Source: Thalassolituus marinus
Lineage (GTDB): Bacteria > Pseudomonadota > Gammaproteobacteria > Pseudomonadales > Oceanobacteraceae
Assembly (NCBI RefSeq): GCF_020320395.1
Contig: NZ_JAEDAH010000002.1
Location: 1-64,000 of the forward strand
Direction of reading: 5' to 3'
Length of the DNA: 64,000 nucleotides
Below the pieces are notes generated by a model, which ran no database searches, was not told where the DNA came from, and saw only the letters and a program-made list of their open reading frames with translations. Shown here piece after piece: positions 17,029-25,928 of the stretch. The position numbers and the translations under genes were made by a program. Every line of letters begins with the position of its first letter. Within the stretch, counting starts at the first letter, position 1.

Positions 17029-17043
17029 GTCGGGAGAAATACG

Positions 17044-17742
17044 ATGCTAAGTGTAAATCAACTCGATGTCGCCTACGGTGCCAGTCAGGCGCTGTACGGC
17101 GTATCGATGTCGGCTCAGCCGGGCAAGGTAACCTGTGTGCTGGGACGTAATGGCGTGGGTAAAACCACATTAATGAAAAGTCTGTCGGGCCATCTGGAAC
17201 CCCGTGCTGGTGATATTCAGTGGCAGGGAAAAAGTCTTAAAGGCATGGCGCCCTATGATCGGGCGAAACAAGGCATTGCCTATGTCCCTCAGGGGCGGGA
17301 TATCTTTGCCCAGCTGACGGTTGAGGAGAACCTGCAGACGGCCTTTTCGGCGCTGCCAAAGAGCCAGCGTTTTATCGACCCCGAGGTGTATTCTCTGTTC
17401 CCTGTGCTGCAAAAGATGCTGAAACGCCGTGGTGGTGATTTATCCGGAGGTCAGCAGCAGCAGCTGGCCATTGCGCGGGCGTTGCTGTTGCGACCGAAGG
17501 TGCTGATTCTGGATGAGCCAACCGAAGGTATTCAGCCGTCCATTATTAAGGACATTGGCAATGTTATTAAACTACTGCGAGACCGCGGTGATATGGCCAT
17601 TGTTCTGGTAGAGCAGTATCTGGATTTTGCTGCCGAGCTGGCGGATGAGTTTGTGATTCTTGAGCGTGGGCGGGTGGTCGCCTCGGGTGAGGGGGCAGAA
17701 CTCAAATCGTCGGAAGAAGCACGACGTTTACTCGCAATCTGA
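17044..17742 (+). CDS. urtE: urea ABC transporter ATP-binding protein UrtE
   Basis: A 232-residue ABC ATPase of the LivF type. Walker A is GRNGVGKTTL near residue 34, the signature is LSGGQQQQLAIAR, Walker B is VLILDEPTEGIQPS, and a glutamine-containing switch region (VEQYLDFA) ends the core. It lies 15 bp after urtD and ends the operon at a strong bidirectional terminator. No urease or urea amidolyase gene lies in this window, so the enzyme that uses the imported urea must be elsewhere. Confidence 0.96.
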   Translation: MLSVNQLDVAYGASQALYGVSMSAQPGKVTCVLGRNGVGKTTLMKSLSGHLEPRAGDIQWQGKSLKGMAPYDRAKQGIAYVPQGRDIFAQLTVEENLQTAFSALPKSQRFIDPEVYSLFPVLQKMLKRRGGDLSGGQQQQLAIARALLLRPKVLILDEPTEGIQPSIIKDIGNVIKLLRDRGDMAIVLVEQYLDFAAELADEFVILERGRVVASGEGAELKSSEEARRLLAI

Positions 17743-17744
17743 AA

Positions 17745-17775
17745 CAAAAAAGGGCAGCACTGGCTGCCCTTTTTT
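17745..17775. terminator. bidirectional terminator between urtE and ubiK
   Basis: GGGCAGC and GCTGCCC arms with a four-base loop are flanked by A and T runs. It serves urtE on the plus strand and ubiK on the minus strand. Confidence 0.9.
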
Positions 17776-17790
17776 ACAGGTGCCGCTCAA

Positions 17791-18030
17791 TCAATGCTGT
17801 GCGGCTTCCAGTCTGGCGACGATCGCCTCCAGTTCTGCCAGACGGGCAGTGGTGCGACGCAGTGCTTCGGCCTGCACTTCAAATTCTTCCCGGGTAACGA
17901 TATCTGCACTGGTTAACAGGGCGTTGAGCTGGCTACGCATGGCCAGGCGCAGATCATCGGACAGGCCGGCAAAAGGCCCCTGTTGCAGCATCTGTTCAAT
18001 TCGGGTGCGGATCTGATCGGGTTTTAGCAT
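17791..18030 (-). CDS. ubiK: ubiquinone biosynthesis accessory factor UbiK (YqiC family)
   Basis: A 79-residue protein of the BMFP/YqiC family: a short amphipathic N-terminal region, the conserved FAGLSDDLR-type segment, then a C-terminal coiled coil (VTREEFEVQAEALRR to AIVARLEAA). It helps the aerobic ubiquinone-synthesis complex and can trimerise and bind membranes. The ATG at 18030 is chosen because GGAGAAG lies just upstream and because family members begin at this point. The frame stays open 51 codons further upstream, but that part does not look like protein. A ubiK-like gene also flanks glnK-amtB in pseudomonads. Confidence 0.88.
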   Translation of the reverse strand: MLKPDQIRTRIEQMLQQGPFAGLSDDLRLAMRSQLNALLTSADIVTREEFEVQAEALRRTTARLAELEAIVARLEAAQH

Positions 18031-18130
18031 GGTCTTCTCCAGTCTCTGTTCGCACCATCTTATCACGTTCCTTTCCGCGTTCTGCAGCCGTTGAGAGCAC
18101 GGCGCCCCAAAATCACGCCACTGCTTTAGT

Positions 18131-18182
18131 TGTGCCTCAGTGTGGTGCCTCATGTTTTTAGTGTGCGCCCTGGAAAGGTGCA
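18131..18182. promoter_or_regulatory. two NtrC-like 19-bp dyads, 33 bp apart
   Basis: TGTGCC-N7-GGTGCC (18131-18149) and TGCGCC-N7-GGTGCA (18164-18182) share the same half-site pattern. They start 33 bp apart, close to three DNA turns, and lie 95-146 bp upstream of the sigma-54 promoter, as expected for an enhancer of an NtrC-class activator. The 7-bp spacer is 2 bp longer than the enterobacterial NtrC consensus. Confidence 0.5.
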
Positions 18183-18276
18183 TTAAAGTGGTTTGTGCAC
18201 CATAAAAAGCACGGTTTTTGGCGCCCGAATCCGCATATTTGGGCTAAGTGCATGAAAATCAGTGTTTTTTAAAAGT

Positions 18277-18292
18277 TGGCACAGGCAGTGCT
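18277..18292 (+). promoter_or_regulatory. sigma-54 promoter of the porin-glnK-amtB unit
   Basis: TGGCACAGGCAGTGCT has a perfect -24 element (TGGCAC) and correct spacing to a -12 element GTGCT. It lies 98 bp upstream of the porin gene. Confidence 0.75.
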
Positions 18293-18390
18293 ATAGGTGA
18301 GTTACCAGGTTTCATCCGAAATAAAACAGTGCGTAGACACTTAAATCCGAAACCTGAAAAGCTTTCGCTAACTGATGAAGGAAAAGAACG

Positions 18391-19032
18391 ATGAAAAAAC
18401 TGACTAAAGCTATCGTTGTTGCTGGTGTTATGACTGCAGGCCTGGCTGGTATCCCAGCTGCACAGGCAGAAGTTTCCGCTTCCGCTTCTATCGCGTCTGA
18501 GTACCTGTGGCGTGGTACCACTCTGGGCAACGGCGACGCAGCTTTCTCCGGTAGCCTAGACTATTCACACGAGTCTGGCCTGTACGCAGGCACCTGGATT
18601 TCTTCCGGTGACTCAGGTCTGGGCACTGAGTACGACCTGTATGCAGGTTACGCTCTGGAAGCCGGTGATCTGGGTGTAGATCTGGGTTATGCAACCTACA
18701 TCTACCCAGGTGCGGATGAAGATGGCATCGACGACGTTGCTGAATTCTACCTGGGTCTGTCTTACAAGGCAGGCAGCCTGTACGCGTACAAATCAAGCGA
18801 TTCTGACGTAGATGGCATGTACCTGGTTGCGTCTGCTGACGTTTCTTCTTTCTCTGTAGCTGTAGGTACCTGGCTGGATACCGGCGGTGACTACACTCAC
18901 CTGGACGTAACTTACGCCTTCAACGACAACGTAGCGTTCACTCTGAGCCAGATCGTTGACGAAGAAATCGAAGACTCCATGGATATGTCTCCGAAACTGG
19001 TTGTTTCTTACAGCCTGCCTATCGAGATGTAA
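18391..19032 (+). CDS. TorF-family putative outer-membrane porin
   Basis: A 213-residue beta-barrel protein. A Sec signal peptide covers residues 1-26 (AQA cleavage). The mature part is rich in Tyr, Gly, Ser and Asp, with alternating strands (SIASEYLWRGTTLG, GLYAGTWISS, YDLYAGYAL) and ends in a hydrophobic strand (LVVSYSLPIEM). The SEYxxRG start is typical of the TorF/Gcw_chp family. It is preceded by a sigma-54 promoter and followed by glnK-amtB, so it is probably an outer-membrane pore made under nitrogen limitation to admit ammonium or small nitrogen compounds. Cargo is an inference. Confidence 0.85.
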   Translation: MKKLTKAIVVAGVMTAGLAGIPAAQAEVSASASIASEYLWRGTTLGNGDAAFSGSLDYSHESGLYAGTWISSGDSGLGTEYDLYAGYALEAGDLGVDLGYATYIYPGADEDGIDDVAEFYLGLSYKAGSLYAYKSSDSDVDGMYLVASADVSSFSVAVGTWLDTGGDYTHLDVTYAFNDNVAFTLSQIVDEEIEDSMDMSPKLVVSYSLPIEM

Positions 19033-19038
19033 AAAGCA

Positions 19039-19072
19039 TACAATGGCCCATGCCCCCGCATGGGCCATTGTA
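19039..19072 (+). terminator. 15-bp perfect hairpin between the porin and glnK
   Basis: A 15-bp stem with a CCCC loop starts 7 bp after the porin stop. No T run follows on the plus strand, so it may act as an mRNA 3'-end stabiliser, a processing site or a partial terminator rather than a full stop. On the minus strand a T run does follow. Confidence 0.6.
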
Positions 19073-19091
19073 AATAACACCTAATTCCTAG

Positions 19092-19451
<360 letters not shown>

Positions 19452-19495
19452 TTCTTTCACAGTAAATTACTCGAGCCTTATGCGGGGGGCTTAGA

Positions 19496-20824
19496 ATGGA
19501 AAACAATATTTTTGAACTCCAGTACGCCATGGACACCTTTTATTTCCTGGTGTGTGGCGCATTAGTAATGTGGATGGCGGCTGGTTTCGCCATGCTGGAA
19601 GCGGGTCTGGTCCGCTCTAAAAACACTACTGAAATTCTGACTAAAAACGTTGCCCTGTTCGCGATTGCGTGCACCATGTACCTGGTATGTGGTTACCAGA
19701 TCATGTACGGCGGCGGTTACTTCCTGGCGGGTATCACTGAAGTTGATTCCGCAGCTGTTCTGGCTGACTTTGCTGCTCGTGAAGACGGTTTCCAGGGCGG
19801 TTCTATCTACTCAGGTGCTTCTGACTTCTTCTTCCAGGTAGTGTTCGTAGCAACTGCTATGTCTATCGTATCTGGTGCGGTTGCTGAGCGTATGAAGCTG
19901 TGGGCTTTCCTGGCTTTCGCAGTAGTACTGACTGGCGTTATCTACCCACTGGAAGGTGCATGGACCTGGGGTAACGGTGTTGAAGGTTCTATGGGGGAGA
20001 TGGGTGTATTTGGCCTGTACGCGTTGGGAGATGATATTAAAGATGAGGCTGATAAAGTAATTGTTGCTGGTTTTGGTTTCAAAGACTTCGCAGGTTCCGG
20101 CATCGTACACATGGCAGGTGCTGCTGCAGCTCTGGCTGGTGTGATTCTGCTGGGTGCCCGTAAAGGCAAATACGGCCCTAACGGTGAAGTTCGCGCTATC
20201 CCTGGTGCAAACCTGCCACTGGCTACCCTGGGTACTTTCATCCTGTGGATGGGCTGGTTCGGTTTCAACGGTGGTTCTGTACTGAAACTGGGTGATATCG
20301 CTAACGCTCACGCTGTAGCGGTTGTATTCACCAACACTAACGCAGCGGCTGCTGGTGGTCTGCTGGGTGCCCTGGTTCTGGCTTACATCCTGTTCCGCAA
20401 AGCGGACCTGACTATGGCTCTGAACGGTGCTCTGGCTGGTCTGGTAGCGATTACTGCTGAGCCTTCTACTCCTACTCCATTCGCAGCAACCATCATTGGT
20501 ATGGTTGGTGGTCTGATCGTTGTTCTGTCTATCCTGACTCTGGATAAACTGAAAATCGATGATCCGGTAGGTGCGATCTCTGTTCACGGTGTTGTTGGTC
20601 TGTTCGGTGTACTGGTAGTACCAGTAACTAACGGCGATGCAAGCTTCGTAGGTCAGCTGGTTGGCGCAATCACTATCTTCGTATGGGTATTCGTAGCTTC
20701 CTTCATCGTATGGATGGTTCTGAAAGCTGTGATGGGCCTGCGTGTTTCCGAAGAGGAAGAGTACGAAGGTGTGGATCTGTCCGAATGTGGTATGGAAGCG
20801 TACCCAGAGTTCACCAATAAATAA
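19496..20824 (+). CDS. amtB: ammonium transporter AmtB
   Basis: A 442-residue Amt/MEP/Rh channel with about eleven membrane helices. The twin histidines of the pore are visible in GIVHMAGAAAAL and ISVHGVVGLFGV, and FAMLEAGLVRSKN marks the start of the core. Unlike E. coli AmtB it has no obvious cleavable signal; an N-terminal ENNIFELQYA leads straight into helix 1. A loop of about 30 residues (near 165-195, acidic, DDIKDEADK) is longer than usual. Codon use is strongly biased (CTG, GGT), suggesting high expression. Its partner GlnK is directly upstream. Confidence 0.97.
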   Translation: MENNIFELQYAMDTFYFLVCGALVMWMAAGFAMLEAGLVRSKNTTEILTKNVALFAIACTMYLVCGYQIMYGGGYFLAGITEVDSAAVLADFAAREDGFQGGSIYSGASDFFFQVVFVATAMSIVSGAVAERMKLWAFLAFAVVLTGVIYPLEGAWTWGNGVEGSMGEMGVFGLYALGDDIKDEADKVIVAGFGFKDFAGSGIVHMAGAAAALAGVILLGARKGKYGPNGEVRAIPGANLPLATLGTFILWMGWFGFNGGSVLKLGDIANAHAVAVVFTNTNAAAAGGLLGALVLAYILFRKADLTMALNGALAGLVAITAEPSTPTPFAATIIGMVGGLIVVLSILTLDKLKIDDPVGAISVHGVVGLFGVLVVPVTNGDASFVGQLVGAITIFVWVFVASFIVWMVLKAVMGLRVSEEEEYEGVDLSECGMEAYPEFTNK

Positions 20825-20846
20825 TTGGTCTCAGCCAAAGCTGAAA

Positions 20847-20882
20847 TAAAAAAGCCGGCCCTGATGTGGGCCGGCTTTTTTG
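20847..20882 (+). terminator. terminator after amtB
   Basis: AAAGCCGGCCC and GGGCCGGCTTT arms are followed by a T run, 25 bp after the amtB stop. Confidence 0.9.
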
Positions 20883-21144
20883 TTGGGAGCAATAAACCCG
20901 GACGAAAACAGAGTGTGAACTACATCAGACATTCTGTGACAAAAACTAATGCTAAAGTGCTGTATTTGGCATTTGGTATGTCGTAATCGTGACAGTCATT
21001 TGCAAGAATACCCGCTCTTGAGAACAGGGATGGTCTCTTTTGCTGCGCAATGGAATCTTCGCATCTGCGTACTCCAGCGTCCTTCCCTGATTTCATTCTG
21101 ATTCGCCATACCCCATGGCTTACTCTCTGCTTAGGAAGGAACCG

Positions 21145-24100
21145 ATGGAACATTCGATTTTTAAAAAAGCCAAGCTGGCTGCTGCTATTGCTCTTGTCTC
21201 CTCTACAACGCTGATGACAGGTTGTTTGGTCGATGGTGATAAATCTACAACAACATCAACTACCGTTCAGGAAGACGCCAGCCGCATTTCGGTTACCGAT
21301 CAGGTGACCCCTCGAGCTGAAATTCTGGGTATCGTGCAGGATACCAACGGCAATCCTGTTGCGGGCGCCAGGGTAAGTATTGGTAGTGCATCTGCCATTT
21401 CAGATGCTAATGGTGCGTATTCGATTCCTAATGTAGCGGTAACAGGATTTACCGGTAATGCAGACACTGCTAATGCGCAGCCAATACAGGTTTCGATTGT
21501 GCCGGCTAATAGTGTTGAGGGTGTTAAATATTTAGCGGCAACGGTCTCTGTAACCCCACAGGCCAGCACTATTATTCAAACGGTTGATGGTGATCACACC
21601 AATACTGAAGACGCTCTGCTAGCTATTGTTACTACTGATGGCTTAGCAGTGTCTGCGGGTGTGACTGTTATTCCTGCCCTTGAATCCACAGTAACGGGTG
21701 TGTTACGTGATAATGCGACCGGTGAGGTTGTGGCGAACGCAGTTATTGGTCTGGAAGTTCTCGAAGTTAATGGTGTAAACCAGCAGCAAGTACAGAATAG
21801 TAATGGTGGTGGTACCAGTTACGGTGTAGGTATTTACCAGGCAGCAACTGATGCAGAAGGACGTTTCACATTTGAAAATCTGCCGGTTGATACGGATTTT
21901 GATATTGCTATTAACGGCTGGATACTTGATTCATTAACCGGTGGCAATGTCGGTAACAATAATAGCGGTGAGTTTGCCACAACCCCTGAAGTCGCTGTAC
22001 AGAATATCGGTACTGTGTACGCGGATCTGATCACATCTCAGGATGATATTGAGCCATTTGTTACTTCTGTGACTGGCGTTGTGGTTAACGCAGTAACAGG
22101 TCTGTTGAATGATGATCTGGACGGTACTCAGGGCCTGACTGTACATTTCTCTGAGCCTCTGCAGAGCCTCGTCGACAGTAATTCAGTTTATGTTTATAAC
22201 ACGACTGCCAAGGCGGCAGTGGCGTTACAGGGCCAGCCGGTGCTGAGTGCAGATGGTCGTTCGGTTACCATTACTACTGCATCCCCCATTCCGGCTAATA
22301 ACACCTTTGAAATCTATCTGAATAAAATGGATTTTCAGGACATTGCTGGTAATGCACTGGATGCTGGGGTGGTCGGAACCTTTAAAGGTCAGCCAACTCC
22401 CGCATATGATGCGAACGTAACCCTGGGCAACAGCAATTCGCTGAAACTGACCCTGAAAACTTTTGCCGACCCCATTACTGAGGCCGGTGCTGTGGTTGGC
22501 CTGACCCAGCAGCTGGAAGACGGTGGCGATAGCGCATTTGAAATTCTGCAGGGACTGAATTCGACCTTTATTGATGTCGATACAGGTACTCTGCGCAGCG
22601 GTGATGTCTCGATAGAACAACTGAATGAACCGGAAAGTGAAGACCGTCTCAAAGCATTATCAGATGCTACATACGGTGAAGCAGGCTTAGCTGGCGCCCC
22701 GGTTGCAGTGGCAGCCGATGTGGCTCGTGTGCAGTTCACTATTGATGGTACAACTGAGGCAAGTGCCTACAAGTTAGAACTGAAAAATGCCTTGGGCGTT
22801 GCTCAGTTCCTGACCCTGGATGTATCTCCGCTGGTCGGCACATTGGCCAACAATGGCACCACGGCAGTAACCCTGACTCTGAACGATGGCTTCCAGGGAG
22901 TGGTAGATCTGTTGGCAGAAAGTGTGGAGCCCGGCTGGACACTGAGCATCGCTTCGCTCACCGATTTTGGTTCTGAGGATGGTATTGCCTCTGTGGTTCT
23001 GACCGATCAGCTCGCACCGACCACTGTACTGCAAAACAGTTATGGTGCTGGTGATAGTACGACTTCTGTTGTGGGTCTGAATTATGGTAACGGTGGTGAG
23101 CTGTCTGACATCACTACGGCAACGGTTGGTACGCCGTTGTTGAATATTACCCCGCGTCTGTTAACGCCTCAGGTGGGTGAAACTCCGGCGCTACCGGTTG
23201 GTGATACCTGGACTGCTGTTCGCGATCTGATGGATATCGACTCAAATGGCAACGCTCAGGTCGATACTTCTGGCTTGCCGTTCGGTACCACTGCGTATGA
23301 CGCCAAAGCGTTTGCTGCATGGGCTGTGGGTGATCGTAAGATTGGTATCGCCATGTCTGAAGATGTCACTCTGACAGGAACCCCGACTCATAATGCCAGC
23401 CAGTCTCTGTCGGATTGGAAAGTCCAGAATGATGTCGTCGTTAATGATCAGAATAATCCGGTAACGGCTGATCTGATTAATGTGACGGTTCCTGATGTCA
23501 TTGCCTTTGCCAATACTGACCATGGCAGTGTGATCGACTTTACCGGTAATATCACCGACAACAGTGGTAATACTGCAACAGCAGCGAACAATCCGAAAGT
23601 GGTTGTAAACGATCTGATGCCACCGATGCCGGTATCTGCTGTCTATAACGGTGAGAAGATCATTCTGACTTATAACGAGAACGTATCGGTTGTTGATGGT
23701 ACCGAGTTTATTCTTGATGGCTTATCAGGCGATAAAACCTTCACTGTTGATACCGCTGATGTCACGGTATCTGGTGCTACTGTTACAATTCCTCGCAGCG
23801 TCTTCGGTGATATCGACAGTGAACAACTGTTTGATCGTGGCACGTATGACCATGATGACGATAATACCAATGCAGATGCAGCTCACGGCGTTGTCCTGAC
23901 TCGTGATGTAGAAGATTTGCGTGGTGTGTCCTGGGCGAACTGGGATGGTGGTGCCGGCTTGGTTGATATTCCGGGTATTGTGATCCGTGATGATGCAGGC
24001 GTTTTTGAAACTTCTACCCCGTTACCAACTGGTTTTGCCAACGCTGCAACAGGTTTCTCTGTTGTATATCGGTTCTCTCACCGTATTGATTTGCAGAACT

Positions 24101-24372
24101 CTTTCGGTGCCGCTTCTGCTTCATCTATGACCGGTGCAGAGGTTGACTTGGCGTTTACACTGACAACAGCTGGCACTGGAATTATTAATACAGCCAATGG
24201 GACTAGTGCTTCACTGGATCCAACTGGCCGTGTTTTAACGGTTACCGTTGCTGTGGTAGGCGACCCAATCGCGACTGGCGATACCTTTGGTTTGACTGGT
24301 GGAACTATCCAAAGCGAATGGGATAGCAATGATCCTGTCATTACTACACTGAATGACATTACTGCTCAGTAA
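21145..24372 (+). CDS. large surface lipoprotein with carboxypeptidase-regulatory-like and Ig-like domains
   Basis: A 1075-residue predicted lipoprotein. The lipobox is LMTGC with Cys27 and Leu at +2, which favours the outer membrane; I noticed no other cysteine. Two carboxypeptidase-regulatory-like repeats are visible at about 50-110 (EILGIVQDTNGNPVAGARV) and 180-260 (VTGVLRDNATGEVVANAVI). A SbsA/Big_5-like Ig domain follows near 315-400 (LTVHFSEPLQ, DIAGNALDAG), and more Ig-like strands lie around 830-900 (ILTYNENVSV). The ATG at 21145 is chosen for its AGGAAGGA ribosome-binding site; an in-frame ATG ten codons earlier lacks one. It may be an adhesin or scaffold; the function is unknown. 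Confidence 0.8.
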   Translation: MEHSIFKKAKLAAAIALVSSTTLMTGCLVDGDKSTTTSTTVQEDASRISVTDQVTPRAEILGIVQDTNGNPVAGARVSIGSASAISDANGAYSIPNVAVTGFTGNADTANAQPIQVSIVPANSVEGVKYLAATVSVTPQASTIIQTVDGDHTNTEDALLAIVTTDGLAVSAGVTVIPALESTVTGVLRDNATGEVVANAVIGLEVLEVNGVNQQQVQNSNGGGTSYGVGIYQAATDAEGRFTFENLPVDTDFDIAINGWILDSLTGGNVGNNNSGEFATTPEVAVQNIGTVYADLITSQDDIEPFVTSVTGVVVNAVTGLLNDDLDGTQGLTVHFSEPLQSLVDSNSVYVYNTTAKAAVALQGQPVLSADGRSVTITTASPIPANNTFEIYLNKMDFQDIAGNALDAGVVGTFKGQPTPAYDANVTLGNSNSLKLTLKTFADPITEAGAVVGLTQQLEDGGDSAFEILQGLNSTFIDVDTGTLRSGDVSIEQLNEPESEDRLKALSDATYGEAGLAGAPVAVAADVARVQFTIDGTTEASAYKLELKNALGVAQFLTLDVSPLVGTLANNGTTAVTLTLNDGFQGVVDLLAESVEPGWTLSIASLTDFGSEDGIASVVLTDQLAPTTVLQNSYGAGDSTTSVVGLNYGNGGELSDITTATVGTPLLNITPRLLTPQVGETPALPVGDTWTAVRDLMDIDSNGNAQVDTSGLPFGTTAYDAKAFAAWAVGDRKIGIAMSEDVTLTGTPTHNASQSLSDWKVQNDVVVNDQNNPVTADLINVTVPDVIAFANTDHGSVIDFTGNITDNSGNTATAANNPKVVVNDLMPPMPVSAVYNGEKIILTYNENVSVVDGTEFILDGLSGDKTFTVDTADVTVSGATVTIPRSVFGDIDSEQLFDRGTYDHDDDNTNADAAHGVVLTRDVEDLRGVSWANWDGGAGLVDIPGIVIRDDAGVFETSTPLPTGFANAATGFSVVYRFSHRIDLQNSFGAASASSMTGAEVDLAFTLTTAGTGIINTANGTSASLDPTGRVLTVTVAVVGDPIATGDTFGLTGGTIQSEWDSNDPVITTLNDITAQ

Positions 24373-24382
24373 GGGAGCTTAT

Positions 24383-24418
24383 GAAAAGCGGTCTTTCAGA
24401 CCGCTTTTCTATTTTTTG
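24383..24418 (+). terminator. terminator after the lipoprotein gene
   Basis: GAAAAGCGGTCT and AGACCGCTTTTC arms with a three-base loop are followed by TATTTTTT. Confidence 0.9.
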
Positions 24419-24481
24419 TAAAATATTTTTCAGAAGAATATTTTGCAAAGAATGGATATATAACGGAACAGGACTTTCAAT

Positions 24482-25450
24482 ATGCTAAGAATAGTGGCCT
24501 TAGTTGTGCTGATTTTTGGTTTTTCAGCCCAGGCAGAAATAATTACTAATGGTCACCTTACCATTACTATCAGAAATGATAATGGAGCAATAGATTCTTA
24601 TGTAATGGATGGTGTGGATTATTTTGGGCAGGGAGCACATGTATCCGACTGGGGGGTTCAGATTGGCAGTGATACATCCACTTTCCGGATTAACTATACA
24701 AATGGCGGTACTGCTATTCCTGTATCGGTAACGAAGGTTTCTGCTAATCAGGTTGATGTTACCGGTATTATTAATTGGGCGGGGAAGAACGTTAGCTTCG
24801 TACGTTCAATAAAAGTGTCTGATAGCCAAAATGCGATGTTGTTTTCTTATGTTCTGACGAATAACGATCTTTTCGATCCTGTTGAAATATCCGTCTTTGA
24901 AACCTTCGACCCTGATCAGGGGATCGTTTCTGGTGGAGGATATGAAACTTATAATGATGTTGTGACATTTAGTGGACTTCGTGTAGCACAGGCTGTAAGT
25001 GAATCAGGTTTGACGTTTATGATTGGCACAACAGATTCTCGTATGACGCTTGCTGCAGGTAGCCCTTTCCGTATTAGTTCTGGAGCAGGATTAAACAGTT
25101 TTTTTGCTTCACCTTATGATGGTGAAGGCACGTTTGATGATGAAGGGGTTCATATTGGCTTGAGGGTGACACTTGAAGCTGGTGAAGAAACGACCAGCGT
25201 CGCTGCCGCAGGCTCTGCACAGAATACTGATGCGACGGTTGCCGGAGATGCTATTTCAGATATAGCGACAGGACTAGTTGCAGACATATTAGAAACAGAT
25301 CTCGTTAACCGGATTATAAAAACTGTTCAGGATGAAGGTCCTTCAGTAACGACCCAGGAAGTAACAACAACAGACACTGGTGGTGCTGTTGAATATTCTT
25401 TCTTATTGGTCTTGTTTGCATTTGGATGGGGCATGAGGCGCTCGAAATAA
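24482..25450 (+). CDS. secreted protein with GlyGly-CTERM-like C-terminal tail
   Basis: A 322-residue protein of unknown function. A signal peptide covers about residues 1-18 (FSAQA cleavage). A beta-rich domain follows, with many Asn/Thr/Asp residues (ITIRNDNGAIDSYVMDG, VSVFETFDPDQG), then a helical acidic segment. The last 23 residues have GG, a hydrophobic helix and a basic end (RRSK). This is the layout of GlyGly-CTERM sorting tails, which are cut by rhombosortase. The gene uses more A/T-rich codons than its neighbours, which may mean later acquisition. Terminators flank it on both sides, so it is its own unit. Confidence 0.7.
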   Translation: MLRIVALVVLIFGFSAQAEIITNGHLTITIRNDNGAIDSYVMDGVDYFGQGAHVSDWGVQIGSDTSTFRINYTNGGTAIPVSVTKVSANQVDVTGIINWAGKNVSFVRSIKVSDSQNAMLFSYVLTNNDLFDPVEISVFETFDPDQGIVSGGGYETYNDVVTFSGLRVAQAVSESGLTFMIGTTDSRMTLAAGSPFRISSGAGLNSFFASPYDGEGTFDDEGVHIGLRVTLEAGEETTSVAAAGSAQNTDATVAGDAISDIATGLVADILETDLVNRIIKTVQDEGPSVTTQEVTTTDTGGAVEYSFLLVLFAFGWGMRRSK

Positions 25451-25483
25451 AAAAGCCGGTCAGGAAACTGACCGGCTTTTTTA
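25449..25483. terminator. terminator after the GlyGly-CTERM gene
   Basis: AAGCCGGTCAG and CTGACCGGCTT arms with a GAAA loop are followed by a T run. It also has an A run on the left, so it may serve the small leftward gene ending at 25499. Confidence 0.9.
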
Positions 25484-25498
25484 TTGGATTTTTTTTAG

Positions 25499-25684
25499 TC
25501 AGATTTCTTCGGCGTAGAAATCTTCCAGATCGCGTTCCAGTCGCTTACGTTCCAGGTGGGCTTCAATAGCACGGCGTGCCATCAGTTTCTTTGACATCTG
25601 GGAGTCTTTATTAACAACGACTTTGCCTTCCTGATCAAAGGAGACAACTTCTTCGTGGGCTTCGAATTTCATTGCTGCTTCCAT
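25499..25684 (-). CDS. small PA3496-family putative envelope integrity protein
   Basis: A 61-residue, highly charged protein. The C-terminal half (RRAIEAHLERKRLERDLEDFY) resembles the short PA3496 family of pseudomonads, where a RR-IE-xxE-RRL-xx-L pattern forms one long helix. An AGAGGGAAAG ribosome-binding site supports the ATG at 25684; a second in-frame ATG lies four codons later. It has no signal peptide or membrane segment. It is a single gene, leftward, 244 bp downstream of hexR. The family name is recalled from memory and function is not established. Confidence 0.65.
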   Translation of the reverse strand: MEAAMKFEAHEEVVSFDQEGKVVVNKDSQMSKKLMARRAIEAHLERKRLERDLEDFYAEEI

Positions 25685-25928
25685 TATCTTTCCCTCTGGT
25701 TGATCACAGTAAATCCTGCTGCGATTTTTCTTTTTATTCGTTGCAAAAGAATGACACTTCGTAAGGTCTTAACCAAGATGCTTTCACTGGCCAGCAGATG
25801 CCGATGTCCGCCTGCAGGCCGCGAACTTTGTGCCGTGTGGCCGTATAGGACAATGTTGGCGATAAAATTAATAAAACTATCCATTGGCCAGAATGCTCTG
25901 ATGGCGCAAATGGTCCGGTTACTTCAGA

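Larger units (their letters stand above)
18031..18390. other. divergent control region between ubiK and the porin-glnK-amtB unit
   Basis: This 360-bp non-coding segment holds tandem 19-bp dyads at 18131-18182 and a sigma-54 type promoter at 18277-18292. A good AAGGAAAAG ribosome-binding site is at about 18378-18386. An extra TGCACC half-site lies at 18196. The leader from the predicted start (about 18303) to the porin ATG is near 88 nt. Confidence 0.6.

Noticed and set aside
12093-17742. Complete urea-use system
   Set aside because: Only the transporter is present; I looked for urease or urea amidolyase genes in the window and found none.
18031-18183. Longer form of ubiK (130 residues)
   Set aside because: The added N-terminus is not protein-like, and the enhancer dyads before the porin lie in that stretch.
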